64,000 bases of DNA from Ustilaginoidea virens. Lineage: Eukaryota; Ascomycota; Sordariomycetes; Hypocreales; Clavicipitaceae. The position numbers were made by a program, and so were the translations under genes. The stretch's first letter is position 1, and each line of letters opens with the position of its first letter. Below are positions 33,219 through 45,634 of the stretch, one piece after another. Where the stretch lies: positions 124,001-188,000 of the forward strand of contig NC_057319.1 in NCBI RefSeq assembly GCF_000687475.1. Reading direction: 5' to 3'. Under the pieces are notes generated by a model that was not told the DNA's origin, ran no database searches, and saw only the letters and a list, made by a program, of their open reading frames with translations.

Positions 33219-36200
33219 GATTGTGTCTGGAAAAACGTGAAGCGTTTGGAGAAGACAAGAAAAAAAAGACAGCAGTGGGTCGAAAATGCAAAGGACAGCC
33301 GAATAACAAGAAAGCTGAGATGCAATTGATGATGGGGAGGGTGGAATCAGTAATGGGAATGCTGCGTTTGGAAGTCTCGGGGCAGCGAGGGTTTTATGGT
33401 TCTCCAGCAGTGCGAGCAGCGCATTCACTATCGCGGGTCGCCGGCCGATTCGAGGCGACTCTGGGAACACGACATGCTTTCACTGCCGCACCCCTCCCCT
33501 TGACAGAGCGCTTTTTTCTGGGGGGTGGAGCCACTTTTGGGGACCTCGGAGGGGCAAATCGTCAGTTGCCGCGGGGAAGAAAAGTGACTTGCCAAGAGGT
33601 ATAGATAAGAAAGGGTACATGAGTCTGGTGGCTTGATGGTTGGTTCCGGAGCTGGGCCTTGAGTGGATGCGGCGCTCCAGAAATGCCCAATTTGTCAACC
33701 ATCCAGTCATTGATTCACGCCATTGGATTTCGCGTCCATGAACCGGCACAACACAGGGTTGCTGTCCTTGGGACTGGAAGCCGGGTTTCCAGGAATTCCC
33801 CCTCGAGACCAGGACATCCTTCCGCAGCGGAGTCCTGCTCCTCAAGCGACAACGGAGTCGCCCAACCACAGGGGCATCGTGTCCACCACGGTGGAGGGTC
33901 CTTGGGCACTTGGCGCTGGCGGGGCATGGTCGGTCGCAGAGGGGAGGGGGGGCGTCGCAAATGGCACTGGGATAACCCCCCCCTCCCCTGTCGTCTCGCC
34001 AACACTGACTTTTTCCAGCCTCCTTCCTTCGCTGCCCTGCTGCAGTCAGTTTCCCACTTCAGCGCCAAGCCGAGTGACGTACATCCACATCGTCGTCCGT
34101 AATTGTAAGCTTTCGGTACCAGGGCAGCAGCAGCGGCTTCGGCCGCTAGATGAGATGCTTATTGAAAAAGTGCGCACTCAGCCTGTACGGTTATCAGGGG
34201 ACTTCAACTGGCTGACAGGCGGAATTTGATAAAAGTTGCAGAGATTCCGCACAGTAAGTAATCAAGCACGGACTGGTTGCTCGGGAATTTCGGAAAAGCG
34301 GTCGGCTCGAATTTTCAGCGGCCGGATTTGGAAATCATTTTGCTGTCTGTTCGATGTGCAGGGTCGCACGGCAGGCATGGATCGCCTTTCGAGGTTTGTT
34401 TGTTACATGACAGGGTGTTGCCTGCGAGCGACTCTGCTTGTATCATCCCTATCCCTGCCTAGGTATGTACCTTACCTTAGGTAGTCGGGCGGGGTCCAGA
34501 GACAGAATAGCCGTGCATGGACCAAGGACGGATGGCACGGAGAATCGAACCAGTGCCGAAATGAACCAGGCATTCATTACCTTGATTCAGCACGACTGGC
34601 TTCCCAGTCGGAAGAAGGCGCAGAAGCAGCCAATGAGCGCTTTATTAAAACCGTCGTGATGCCACGCTTTAACCTTCAGTTGCTGTCGGGATGGGGCGCG
34701 CTTTCCCTTGCAAATCAAAATCAAATGACAAATGGGAGTGGGAGTGGCGAAGCTTGACTGACGAGCGGGCAGGTGCGCCACCAGTTGAGGCTGTGTGCGT
34801 GCTGTTTTGGGATCAAGTGCTCCAGTGCAGAGTACAGGCCATCGTTGGTCATCGCTCTGTACGGAGTACGGAGTACCCCGTAGAACGTCTAGGTCTTTGA
34901 TGAACGATCCCTCATCCAGCCCAATTCTGGGGATGGTAAAACACGTCGTTTGGATCTGGGCAGTGGGCTGATGAACCACTTTATTCTCCGGCCGTGAGAC
35001 CCCAGGTCGGCCGTCAAAAAAATCCGGGGGCGAAACCCAAGATTCATTTCTCAATACGACACTACCTGTGCGTAGAAGCTCCCTCTGTGGTTTCTTAATA
35101 CCACCCAGCTATCAAAAGAGACTGTCAAGTACGGAGTAGCCCAGGTGCGCCGCAGCCCGGTGCCTGTTCCAAGAACGCATTGAAACGTTCCAAATTGCCC
35201 GCCTGCAGTCTGTACGCTACGCCCGCAAGTCATGCGGGATTTCCGTCGTCTCGGCCGCTCCACTCCAACCACCTCTCAACCACTCCTTGGAGCCAAGTCC
35301 TTGGGGAAAAAAACAGATGGCTCTTATCGTCGAGACCTGATTGGACAGTAAATGCGCATCTGAGGTGTTACGCCTCCTGGTGAGCAAGTCCCCCCAATTG
35401 ACCAGTCAAAAGACAAGGCAGGCAATAAGGCATGGCCATGGGCTTTGTCCGAAGTCGCTCACCCGCTGCAGCGTAGCGTGTTGGTGCGAGTACGGAGCAT
35501 GGGTCCTCGGAGCTTCGCGGGTTGTCAAGGCGGGAATTTGCGTCGCACCAGGGGGTCTTCCGATCAGACGTACCGTGTGCGATGTGTACGTACGGAGTAC
35601 AGCCGTTTCTGCCAATCTTGCCTCATCTTCACAAAGGGCGCTTTTGCAGCTTGATCCCCCAATTGCGGGATATATGATACGGAGTATTCGTTTCAGACAG
35701 ACCTGCATGATCTTGCGCCTCTCAAAGCACTGTCGCTTTTTGTCTTTCTGCAAAGGCCCAGTCAATTATCCGGCTTGGGGGAGTCGACGCCAGACGGACG
35801 GTACACTGGTAGAAACCAGGTGGGATTTTGCGACGCCTTTTCCTTCGGGTTCGCCGCGTACCGCCGTCGCGTACCTCCGCACCAACCACGATGAACAGGT
35901 TACCGGTGCCGGTGCATGGTACTCGAGTGTACACTGTACGCAAGACACCTCCCAACACTTCCAGAGACGGCTGATGATATGCCGCGTCTTTATTCGCCCC
36001 GTACCACAAGACGTGTTCAGGTCAAGTCAAGCTCAGAGCTCTTGGCGCCATTGATCTGCATTCGGTGCTTCAAATTCAATCCGCCCACCCCGGGAGGCAA
36101 CTGGGCAGCTAGAGTATTGACATCCCGCAGTCGACGGAGTGCCGGACTACCGGAACACGGGGGGGGCTTGCTTTCGAGTCGTCCAGATTACCACATGAAA

Positions 36201-36963
36201 TGACGTGAGCCGATTCATTCCCAGCACGGTCAATAATGCGCGAATCAACAGGCCAGGCCGCACCCGACGCAGCTTCCGAGTACGAGGTTGAGCATTTGCC
36301 GCCGCGCCCGGCCGGGACAATTGCCGTTTTTTTGCGCTTCGGCCTGACCTTTTTTTTTTTTTTGTAAGTTCTTGCCGGGCCGACATTACATCCCCCTATT
36401 CGTCTGCAGAGAGCACTGGTATTTGAGGGTCGGCAAGCAACTTGGTACTGGTACAGACAGTCTACCGCTTTCCGCGACCATCTGTTCTGCTGTATTTCCG
36501 GCAGGAGCAGCCGATCTGGACGTGCAGCTGGGGCTGATCAGGTGATTCCATGTCCCGCCCCGGGCCGTCGGATCTACTCTACCGCCGCCTGAAGGTGCAA
36601 AACGTGGGTGAGGGTGTCTCCATATCTGCATCCCATCTGAAGGTGGCAAGGCAGGCGAGACGTCGGGTGCTGATCCTCGGCGCCTCCGACTGCTGCCGCC
36701 TTACACGCAGGTACCTGGTCGTTCCGATGATCGGATTACAATACACACAATGCCAGCCTGAGATGCCGGTTCTACCTCCAACCCTCCAGGCCAACCACAG
36801 CTCTCACCCGACCCTTTCCTAGATGCCACGTCTCCCAGCGTATCCATCTGCAGACGCATCCAGTCCTGCATGTTGGCCACAAGGCCACTGCATGTCTCCC
36901 GTCAAAGCGACAGTCTTTGTCAAAGCACGTTCGTGCTCCCCCCCCCCTGGACTTCCCCCACCT
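33219..36963. other. Intergenic region of about 3.7 kb
   Basis: The right part is upstream of no plus-strand gene and 3' to the TMEM19-like gene. TACGGAGTA motifs occur at about 34858-34882, 35130, 35590 and 35678, and a CCTAGGTATGTACCTTACC cluster at 34457-34486. A T-run lies at 36350-36363. No gene is supported. Confidence 0.5.
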
Positions 36964-38251
36964 CTACGGCTTCAGTACCGACTCCAGAGGGACTGCCCAG
37001 TACCAACTAGCCACGCCCATTGCCCCCACGCTCATGATCGATGCCATGAGAAAGTTGACATCATTGTTGTCCAGAAGATCCCAGCCGCTTTCTACCACCC
37101 TGGAGGGTAGTTGGTCCCCGAAGCTTGGCCTGCGGTGCTTGTTCCCGGGATTGCTCTTGCCCACGACCTCGTCTTGGCCAACGGCAGCCGATCCATTCTT
37201 CTGCTCAGGCCCATCCACGCCTGCATCAGGGACCGTCCGCGCTGCAGCCGGTGCAGCCGTTGGCCTGACAGCTGCAGAGACAAGGACACGGTTCCCCCCC
37301 TCACCCTCGACGATCTTGCCGGATCTCACGTCACGGACTGACCGCTGGAACACGGCTCCCAAGAAGCTGTCCAGGACGCTGCCCAACGCGCCCCAGAGCA
37401 CCATGCCGCCCATAAACAACCGCCTCTGAGCTAGGGTCCACGGCGCACCGCCCCCCAGCGTCGGCGCAGACGCCGCCGTGCACGTGGGCAAGAAGACCAT
37501 GGAAGCGGCCACTATGATCATGGACCCAAATAAGCCAGCCGCCAGCCCCAGCAGCGTGACGCCCCCGTTCGTGCCCCTGGGAACTTTTCGCAGCGTGAGG
37601 GATGTGATGAGCCGTGGCTCGCTGTTGGACAAGATGCCCAGCTCGGAGCTGAACGTGTCTGCGGCCACAGCGGCATAGTTGGCAATGATGCCGACGACTA
37701 GCAGGTCGCCGCCCCAGGAGAAGCAGATGCTGTTTTCCGGGTTCGGGCTGCTGGGATCGGCGTACGCGGCGGCTCTGGATCGAAGCTGGTACCCGTGGGC
37801 AACCGTGAGAATCGATGCCATCAATGAGTTGGCCAACACTAGACACGGTTCGGTCAGTCTAAACCATTGCGAGGAAATGCGCTGGCGTGGAGTTGAGCAC
37901 GTGCCTTGGACGTGAGTGCGAGGTCCCTCGCCCCCGGGACTGCCTTTGGAATGCATCGTCAAGGTCGCTTTGACATTTTGCTTGATCTGCCCATCGAGTC
38001 AGCACCCATTGCTCTCCCGTCAGCCAAAGTGCCGAGTAATGAATGTGCCGCCCAGACTTTCGTACATGAGTCGCACGTGTTCCTGCCAGGAAAAAGACGC
38101 AGAGCAAGGCAAAGGGCAGGTTCCAGGGATGGTACGCATGTGCGGCGGCCGTCAGCGTCGCGGCGAAGAGGCCCGCGGGCGTGAGGGAGTTTTTCGACCA
38201 AGCCCGGAAGACGAGCACGAGGGTCAGCGGTATCGCGACAATGGGCTTCAT
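36964..38251 (-). CDS. TMEM19 / DUF92 family integral membrane protein
   Basis: Exons 38251-38066, 37986-37905 and 37838-36964, 380 residues. The spliced start is MKPIVAIPLTLVLVFRAWSK, a first transmembrane helix, followed by GLFAATLTAAAHAYHPWNLPFALL-type helices. Exon 2 supplies IKQNVKATLTMHSKGSPGGEGPRTHVQ, which matches the conserved loop of the family, and exon 3 continues VLANSLMASIL. Later motifs are YAAVAADTFSSELGILS, PRLITSLTLRKVPRGTNGGVTLLG and GGMVLWGALGSVLDSFLGAVFQ; the GTNGGV and DS(F/L)LGA words are typical of DUF92. About seven hydrophobic segments are present. Plant DUF92 members act as phytyl-phosphate kinase; the fungal role is not established. Intron 2 appears to have a GC donor (AAG|GCACGT). 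Confidence 0.88.
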
Positions 38252-39169
38252 CGCGAGAGGTTGATGGAGGCTGTGATGCCGCGCTGTCGGCTGGGCGTGT
38301 TGCGAGGACCCAAGGTTGCAGCTGTGGAAGTGCTCGGCCAATCGCAATCACGCCGGCTGGGTTGCCATGGTGGAGAAGGGCTTCGGCGCCTACGGAGCGA
38401 GCTCTATAAGAATCAAATGCATGTGGCTATAGACACGATCAAGCTGGTAAGCCTGTAATATCTGTGTAGCTCTGATCCGGAGCTAAGAGAAATGTCAGAC
38501 GCGAGGATAATGATAAAAGGAACGAAATATCCAGATCTTCCTCTTGAACAGAGGACCTTCTCTGCCTGACATGTGAGGCTGCAACATGAATCCATGCAGC
38601 GGGCTAGCAAACGGCTCGGTTACATAGCCCGGGCCTTGAAAGACAGCTTGCTGCCCTAGAAGGGTGACGCCACACCACGTGCGGCTCTACCGCGCATCTT
38701 ATACACTGTGACAAGGGCATACCGTTGTACCCTCGGTTCTATTAGCTATGTACATCATCAATTGCATCGCCGAGCTAATTCCCTTGGCTAAGCAGGCTCC
38801 CGTTGCCCGAGGGCTCTTAGTGCCACGATGATGTAAATCGCCGTTTGAGGGTTATCTGTCTGCATCACGGCCGGGCCTGTTGACGGCGGCAGAATGAGGG
38901 CATCCAGGCCCTCGACCTCATTGGGCACGTTGTGAACAGCCTCGGAGGCGCGCTCAGCTTATCCTTGGTATTAGCAATCTTATCCAGCGAAACAGTTGAG
39001 CATCAGGCGATTCAAAACGAAATTCTAAAGAAGAAGCAAAAAAATCCCTACGTAATTATACATCAATCACAGCGTGCAAAGAAACTGCTGCAAACACCCC
39101 ATCCGTACACTTGCTTACGCATCAATCGTGGCGTGCAAAGAAATCGCCGCAGATAGCCATCCGTCGCGT
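38252..39169. other. Intergenic region with short direct repeat
   Basis: It lies between the TMEM19-like start and the GH18 3' end. Imperfect direct repeats of about 57 bp at 39071-39127 and 39129-39186 share GCGTGCAAAGAAA and ACGCATYAAT words; the second overlaps the end of the GH18 reading frame. No gene seen. Confidence 0.55.
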
Positions 39170-40249
39170 TCACGCATTAATCATGGCGTAGTAGTCGACA
39201 GCTGGAGCTTCCTGGCCCAGCTCCGTCGCCCTGCGCCGGGACAGACAACTCGAGCCGTAGGCCTGCGTAAGCCGGTCGGCAATCGCCTCTGTGATGGTGA
39301 GAGCAGGCACCAGATTAGGTCGCAGAATCTCCGTCATGACTTGCGCCCACTTCCACGGCTCAGAAGTGCCCCCGGGGAGGCTGTTGAAATACTCCCAGCC
39401 CATGATGCCTCCGATCTGGCCGTACCTCTTGCGCAACGACACGACGGTAGCGTTCAGCTGGGTGTAGGGAATGTACCCGCGCCCGTTTCTCGGCGAAGTG
39501 AGCTGGCCGGCCACGACTCGCGAGGCCTGGAAGCCGTTTGACACAATCTTGTCGTAGCCCGTCGGGCTGTCCATGCTGCCGAAGCCGCTGTAGAACTGGG
39601 CATTGTAGAAGTCAATCTTGGACCCCATGCGCGAATCCAGCGTCTTGTAGTTGAAGCCGCTCAGGTTCGCGCCGTTGCTGAGGGCGGAAGCCACCGGCGC
39701 CAGGGAGACGATGAAGCCGGCGCCAAAGTCGGCGCGCAGCCGCTCAATCAGCCGCTCAATGCCGGCCTGGCTCATGGCCTGCTCGACGTCCATGTCCAGC
39801 CCGTCGAGCGCGAACCTGCGAATCACGTCGCACAGCTGGCCGTAGTACTTGGCGAAAGTGGCCGGGTTGCCGTCCAGCGTGCCGTTGCCGAAGGATCCGC
39901 GCGCGGCGCCGCCAACCATGCCCATTACCTTGACGCCGGCGCTCTTGAGGACCTGCGTCTCATTCCAGAGGGTGTAGAAGCGCGGATCGGAGGGCGGGTA
40001 GTCGTTGAGGTGTATCCGGCCGTTTTCGTTGACGTGAAGGGAGCAGACGATGAGGTGGGTTAGCGCGATGCCCTTTTCGTTGACGAGGGGAAGCATGGAG
40101 ATTGGGTTGCCGTTGGAGTCGTGCGTGGTTTGGAAGTAGACGATTAGCCGGGGTAGTTGGCTGATTGCTCGGACGGCTTGTGTGACGGGCGAGGCCAGGC
40201 AAAGAGCGGCCAGGCCAGCGGCCAGGAATGAAGATGCGAAGCGCATGGC
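39170..40249 (-). CDS. Secreted GH18 glycoside hydrolase (chitinase-like)
   Basis: Single exon; 359 residues from the second ATG, MRFASSFLAAGLAALCLASP, which gives a clean signal peptide (about 1-20); the ATG eight codons upstream would add MQHAARLY. The GH18 barrel shows LIVYFQTTHD (strand 1), KVMGMVGGAARGSF (strand 3) and the catalytic DxxDxDxE motif as LDGLDMDVE (Asp148 to Glu154, acid/base Glu present). IDFYNAQFYSGFG and IGGIMGWEYFNSLPGG match later strands and the conserved Trp strand. Substrate is probably chitin or N-glycan chitobiose; the short form without a chitin-binding domain resembles fungal endo-N-acetylglucosaminidase-like members, but this is not decided by sequence. Potential N-glycosylation sites are present. 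Location: secreted. Confidence 0.9.
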   Translation of the reverse strand, partial: AMRFASSFLAAGLAALCLASPVTQAVRAISQLPRLIVYFQTTHDSNGNPISMLPLVNEKGIALTHLIVCSLHVNENGRIHLNDYPPSDPRFYTLWNETQVLKSAGVKVMGMVGGAARGSFGNGTLDGNPATFAKYYGQLCDVIRRFALDGLDMDVEQAMSQAGIERLIERLRADFGAGFIVSLAPVASALSNGANLSGFNYKTLDSRMGSKIDFYNAQFYSGFGSMDSPTGYDKIVSNGFQASRVVAGQLTSPRNGRGYIPYTQLNATVVSLRKRYGQIGGIMGWEYFNSLPGGTSEPWKWAQVMTEILRPNLVPALTITEAIADRLTQAYGSSCLSRRRATELGQEAPAVDYYAMINA

Positions 40250-42648
40250 GTACAGCCGAGCCGCGTGTTGCAAGAGACCGATCCCGAAAAGATGCTAGAG
40301 TGCTTGGGTAGACATATAATTCCGTCTCTTGCAGGACTTGGCGACGGCCGATGAGGAAAGTTTACCGTCCTCTCCGACAATAGATAACCGTCGACGAGAA
40401 CTGCGTTCTCACCTCAAGAGACGGACGATACATTGCCGACATGCCATGGCTTTATTCACCCCGTTGAAGCAGTCATCTAAGCCTCCAGATGAGAGCCACG
40501 CGGATCCACGGCACTGAACCAGAGAAAGCAGTTGCCCTTTTTGCGCACCTATGGGATGTCACGTATCTATCATGAACGGTTGCTGGGAACATCGGCGCAG
40601 CGGCACCGGCGCACCGGGCCCCGTCCCTGACAGCTGATCTGGCGAGCGTTTCGTTAACTGGGGGCTTGTGCATGACGGACAAGGGTCCCCGGGAAGCCAA
40701 CCAAGACGCTGGCCACGTCCCAAAGGAGAAGCTCGGAGCAAGCCTTACCTGTGCCATACCGTGAGTCTGACTCTGTGTCAGTGACAGCGGAGATTGCCCA
40801 AGCCACGTGAGTTGGGCCGGGCAGCGATGCCCAGCCTGGGCGCTGCAACTGACCACCAACTACGCCGTGCGCCCTACCATGACTTGATCCCTCTTGCCCG
40901 GTCTGGAAACATGCCGCACAGGTCAGATGCTGAAGCTGCCCGCGTGCCTGCTCAGTCATGACTCTGGGGCCTCTTGGCGGCGCTGCTCTTTGTGTGCCTG
41001 GATTGGAAACGATAGTTGCTGCTGTATCCATACGGCGCAACCTGCCGGATGTTGACTAGCGGCGGCCCGGTGATGTGGTCTGGGCCTAGGCTGCCGCGGG
41101 CGATGGGGTCTTTGACACGGCGCGCGGATCTGTTTGCGAGCACGCTGCTTGGTGTTGGCTGCGCGTGGAAAGTCGCTCGTCGCAGAGGATGACGGGAGTT
41201 TGTGAGGATTCAAGTGGCTGCCTGCAGGGCTAGGTCGCAAGGCCCTCTAGGGTCCGTGCTATGTAAACCCCGATTGGGGGAGTCGTGCTAGTCTTATCCC
41301 GGATATCGCTATTGGTGGCGAGTGCCAAGGAACCGGTCGCGGCTTCCTTCCCCTTAGGTACTCCGTACCTAAGACAGGTACGTGGGCGGTGAGCAGTCGC
41401 TTGCGCCGCACCTGCCTGCTCTGCTGCATTGACGACTGACTGACCGGCCGACGACAACCAATTCTGACGCCTGCACCTTGCAAAATGCACTAAACTGGTT
41501 GATTGGAGAAATTAACCCAGATGTTGAAGTTGTTAGAATCGTCTTGTTTCTCCGAAATTCCCAAATCTGTCATTCATTGTGGCTGCGCCCTAGCCGTGAT
41601 GCAAGGCATGGATACTCTCCCATTGCCTTCTGGCTTGTGCAACACAGCCCGGGTAAGTATGTATGTACCTAAGCTGAGTGGTCGCTTGGACCTGTTCCTC
41701 GTTGACAGACATCATACGTCAGGAACCCTCCCGATATAGTACTTGAACATGGCGTAATACATGGATGATGGCGCACTGGTACAGGTGCTGGCACGGCGGC
41801 GGCGAGCATTTCTTGAAATGCTGCGGCATGAACGGGGCATCAAAGCCAGCCAGCAGCACCTTGGCCAACATTGGCGTCCAGTAGTAGCGGCAACACCAGG
41901 AATAACATTCAATACCGAGGCAATTGTTGGCAACAAGCTGGAAGTCTTTGATTTCGTCCAACATCAGTGGGCATTTACCGGATGCGTGGATGAAGCCATG
42001 AAGAACGTAGTGCCGGCCATTTTCCCGCTTCAACTGCTAGGAGCCAGATTTGCAAGCGGATGGCTGAATGTAATAACCGCCGGATAAATGCCCCTTTGTG
42101 CCAGGTCTATTTCCATACATGCCACCGAGGCTCGTTTTATATATTAAACTCATGTTTCATCTGACGTGCCAGTTTCACACTCGATGGATTATCTAGAACA
42201 CATTTGGCTGTGGGATCCTCTCCGCTAGATTATTGCGGCTAATATGCATTGTATATCAAGTACGCCAACGGTCTTCCGCTGTCCTTGAAGAAGAAAGACG
42301 AGAAGCTGGAGCACATCATTTCTACTGCAGGTTCTTGCTTGAAGGCGCTCCTTCATCTGTGCTCTCTACCGTCTTGATTCCAACATTCCTCATTCCGTTT
42401 CCCACGCTCATCTCTTGACCCTCCTCACCTTTTCCGCCTATCCTTCTTTCCCTCGTATGTGCTGACAGGCTCCTTTTCGGGAATTGAAGCATTCCTTAAA
42501 GACCTCGGCCGCTCCTCTTTTACCTCTCTTGGTTGAGGGCCTTGCTAATTTCTTGGACAGATACATTTGAATTTTCCCGCTTCATTCCTTCGGCCGGAAA
42601 TTCGTCCATTCCTTTTCTCAGCAACTCGAAGCAGCTCCAGTCCCCGAC
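40250..42648. other. Divergent intergenic region (GH18 / expansin-like)
   Basis: It contains promoters of both flanking secreted-protein genes. A pyrimidine-rich leader (42400-42640) precedes the expansin-like start. A minus-strand frame at 41719-42033 is Cys-rich but has no signal peptide or match I recognise and is not called. TACTCCGTACC at about 41358. Confidence 0.5.
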
Positions 42649-43480
42649 ATGGTTTCTTTCCAACTTCCCGTGCTGGGGCTGGTGCTGGTCATGGCCCTGG
42701 CGCCCCTCGGTCTCGCAGGCGTACGTCCCGCGCGGAACGCTCACTCTCCTCCAGACCATCACAAGTCCAACCTGCCGAGCCCCAAGTTTGTCGGGCTGGG
42801 CACCCGCTACGGCGCCCACTGCCGCGAAGAGGACTGCTGGCAGACCGGCGCCTGCAGCTTCGTCAACTACACGCTTCCTGCCACCGTCGAGGGAAGCACC
42901 TGCGTGTCCGAGGACATCTGGAACAACGGCGGGCACTGCGGCGGCTGCATTTCCGTCTCGTACCAGGGCAGGACCATCACCGTCATGGTGAGGAGCACCC
43001 AAAAAAAACGGACCCGACCCCGTCGTCGCGTCGACGCACTGACAAAACACGCAGGTCACCAACCTGACGGGCGGGAAATCGACCCATCTCGACATGGCGC
43101 CCGCGACTTGGGCCAAGCTCACAAACGGCTATCACGGCGGCGGCGTCGACGGCATAGAGTGGCGCTGGGTGCGCTGCCCTCTAGACGAGTCTGTACCGCT
43201 GGCCATCCACATGCACGCCGGGTCGTCGAAGCAGTGGTTCGCGGCGACGGTGGAAAACGCCACGCTGCGGACCGCGTCGCTCGATGTTAGCGCGGACGGC
43301 GGGAAGACCTGGCGGAGGGCGGTGAGGGAGATGTTCAACATGTATGTGCTTCGCGATGCGCTCCCGGACGACGTCGACCGGGCGTGGGTCCGGGTAACGA
43401 GCATCTCGGGATCGCAGGTTACTGTTCCGGATGTGGTTGTCGACGGGGGCCACATTACGCAGGCTGCGGCGAATTACTAG
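42649..43480 (+). CDS. Secreted expansin-like protein (DPBB plus C-terminal CBM63-like domain)
   Basis: Exons 42649-42987 and 43055-43480, 254 residues. The N-terminus MVSFQLPVLGLVLVMALAPLGLA is a signal peptide. Residues about 48-150 form a double-psi beta-barrel of the expansin/RlpA kind: GLGTRYGAHC, CWQTGACSFVNYTL, HCGGCISVSYQGRTITVMV and the HLDM motif carrying the conserved acidic residue. The second half (about 165-254: IEWRWVRCPL, IHMHAGSSKQWFAATVENA, DVSADGGKTWRRAVREMFN, WVRVTSISGSQVTVPDVVV) resembles the beta-sandwich of expansins (CBM63-type). Such proteins loosen polysaccharide networks without hydrolysis. Six or more cysteines are in the barrel. The gene may act on plant or fungal cell walls; which one is not visible. 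It directly borders the cysteine-rich gene cluster. Confidence 0.88.
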
Positions 43481-45470
43481 GGCTGCGACATGGCTCTACC
43501 ACGTAGATGCATCGAAGGGGAATTTCAAAAGGGCGGCGACTGAAGGAATGGCAGCAGATGGCTGCAGCGGGTAAAAAACCGAAACAGGGTAAACGTTTGA
43601 TACGTTTCACGTAGATTTGTACCCATGCGGGGGGCGGCTTGTGGTCCGTCTTGTTCACGTACAGAAACGAAAATAAAATTCAAATCCCTGCATCTGCCGT
43701 GGGCATGTATCTAGTTGTGTTGCTTAAAGTCTGCGTTCTGCATTTAGCCTCTTGGGCAGCTCGGCAGGCGAATTCTTGGGCGGTCGGTGTAGTTGGGGGC
43801 TCTTTGCCAACCGAGCTGAGGGAGGGAAATCAAACAGTCCGACCAAAAAAAGCCCCTAAAAAGGCCGCCAAAGAATCCCGCCTCCGATCTCAGAAGGAGG
43901 CTAAAAGCAGAACACAGGGCTCTGAGAGAAGTAAGTGGACGGTTGATCGACGGTCAGGGGGTTTTGATTGGCTGCTTGCTGCCAGAGTCAGTCGTGTATG
44001 GCATGTTGACGCCTGCGGGATGAGCATTTCCGGCTTGGGGTAGGCTGGAGAGATTGCCCTGGGACCAGCAGTCTCGTCGGATTGCGAGGTGCCGCGACTA
44101 TGGCTAGGCCCGAGGCATCGCGAGAGTCCTCCTGGTCTGCAGGAGACGCCTGTACGTACTTTGATAATCCACCCGGACTTTCGGCGCTGCCTGCCCGTTC
44201 CGGTGTCACGACGCTAGCAGGCTCCGCCCGTTTTTGCAGACATGAAACATTCAGACTCTACTATCCTAGTCCGCCGGCATTCCGAGGGGGCGAGGCTTGC
44301 CTCTGGAGGATGGGCAGCACGTGGTTGCCGGCCTTTGTCTCCTATTGGGGCCCGGCTCAAGTCCGGTCTGGCCGACTCGTCGACGGAGCAGCGTGATACG
44401 TTGCCCAGTCCCTCGCCCTTAACTGGACGGCCTTATCGGCTGCGGTCACGGAGCACCCCCGGGAATAACCCGGCCGCAGGTTCGCCCGCGATAGGCAGGC
44501 CCGGACAGGCCGGCCACCTGTTCGTTTCTGGCTCGCCCCCGCTGGTGCAACTGAAGATGCCGCAACCGGGCATGTCGCGTGTTGGACCCCTTCCTGCGTC
44601 CCGGCTGAAACAGATCCCCGTGGATATCTGTCGGCCCGATTCAGAAGCGCCTGATGCTTTTGTCGAGAGCATGGCACATACACTCTGGGCCCTACGTACG
44701 GGTCAATCCCCGAGGTGGGCCCGTCTGTTCCGGCCAGAGTGTCCCGGTGTGGTGCCAGTTGGCCAACTCTTCGAATTCAGACTGGGATGTGGGCAGCCAG
44801 AAGGGGGCCAGAGGGGGCAAAAGAACCAAAGGATGACTCACTTGACAGCGCCTGTAACCTTAGTTTGTGCCGGTCGTTGCTAAACGGCGACAATGGCGCA
44901 TACGTTTCCGGGGCGCCACGGCGGGGGCTGGGATAGGAAGAAGAGGACAGAGTGAGAAGGGAACAGAGTGCAAGCTGCATAAAGCCGCGCGCGGCTGCTG
45001 CTGATGTCGCCATCGGGATCGACGCCGGAGGCATCGAGCCCCGGGGACGTTGTTAGTTGGCATCATTGGCGCGTCCAGCCTCACGCAACGACGCCGGGCC
45101 TGCCAAGTGGCCAGCCCTGGTGGCGGCCGTGAGGTGTGACGGGCTTGTGGCTGCGAGCGGCTACAGCGACGATTAGCCCTGGGGGTTAGTGCTCCGTACA
45201 TGTAGTCATACTTGTGCGCTAGGCGGTGCCTGGACGGGTTCCAGACCAGACTCCAGAGGCCCATGTGCTCCCAAACCCCGTATCATTGACGGATTTTGTT
45301 TCTGTCCGGCAAGGCGTCTCCGAGTCCTTCCAGCTTGGAGAGTAATATCAGGCCCCACCATTGCCCGGCCGGGGTCTGGCATCGCGATGCATGGCAATGG
45401 CATTACTTGGTTATTCGCCACCATCGTATACCATTGCCGGTTCCTTTATCCACGTGCTTCTCTTCGCGCA
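43481..45470. other. Intergenic region upstream of the cysteine-rich cluster
   Basis: About 2 kb with no supported gene. Its right end carries the first copy of the cluster's upstream block U1 (about 45241-45285). Confidence 0.5.
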
Positions 45471-45545
45471 AGGATATAACTAGGAAACGGGGCCCCGGGT
45501 TCCCGGTCCAAGCAGCCCCGGAGCCCACGTCAAGCTGCAGCCCTC
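45241..45545 (+). promoter_or_regulatory. Shared upstream region of cluster gene 1 (blocks U1 and U2)
   Basis: Block U1 (about 45241-45285) contains CCAGACTCCAGAGGCCC and ends near CCCCGTATCAT. Block U2 (about 45471-45545) contains GATATAAC, GGGCCCCGGGTTCCCGGT and CCAAGCAGCCC, and ends GTCAAGCTGCAG. The same two blocks occur in front of other family genes, U2 some 140-225 bp before the ATG, consistent with a core promoter. The function is inferred from conservation and position. Confidence 0.65.
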
Positions 45546-45634
45546 GACTCGCATCAGACCATCTCCCCCACCCCTATAGCAAAGAAAGCTCCCTTCTCCA
45601 GCAGCGTAGGAAAGAACAGCCGGCCCATTTCAGC

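Noticed and set aside
41719..42033. Cys-rich minus-strand frame that might be another secreted peptide
   Set aside because: No signal peptide, no cysteine pattern of the cluster family and several open frames overlap; the start is uncertain. Worth a transcript check only.
44242..44883. 213-codon plus-strand frame left of the cluster
   Set aside because: No domain or signal peptide and competing frames on both strands.
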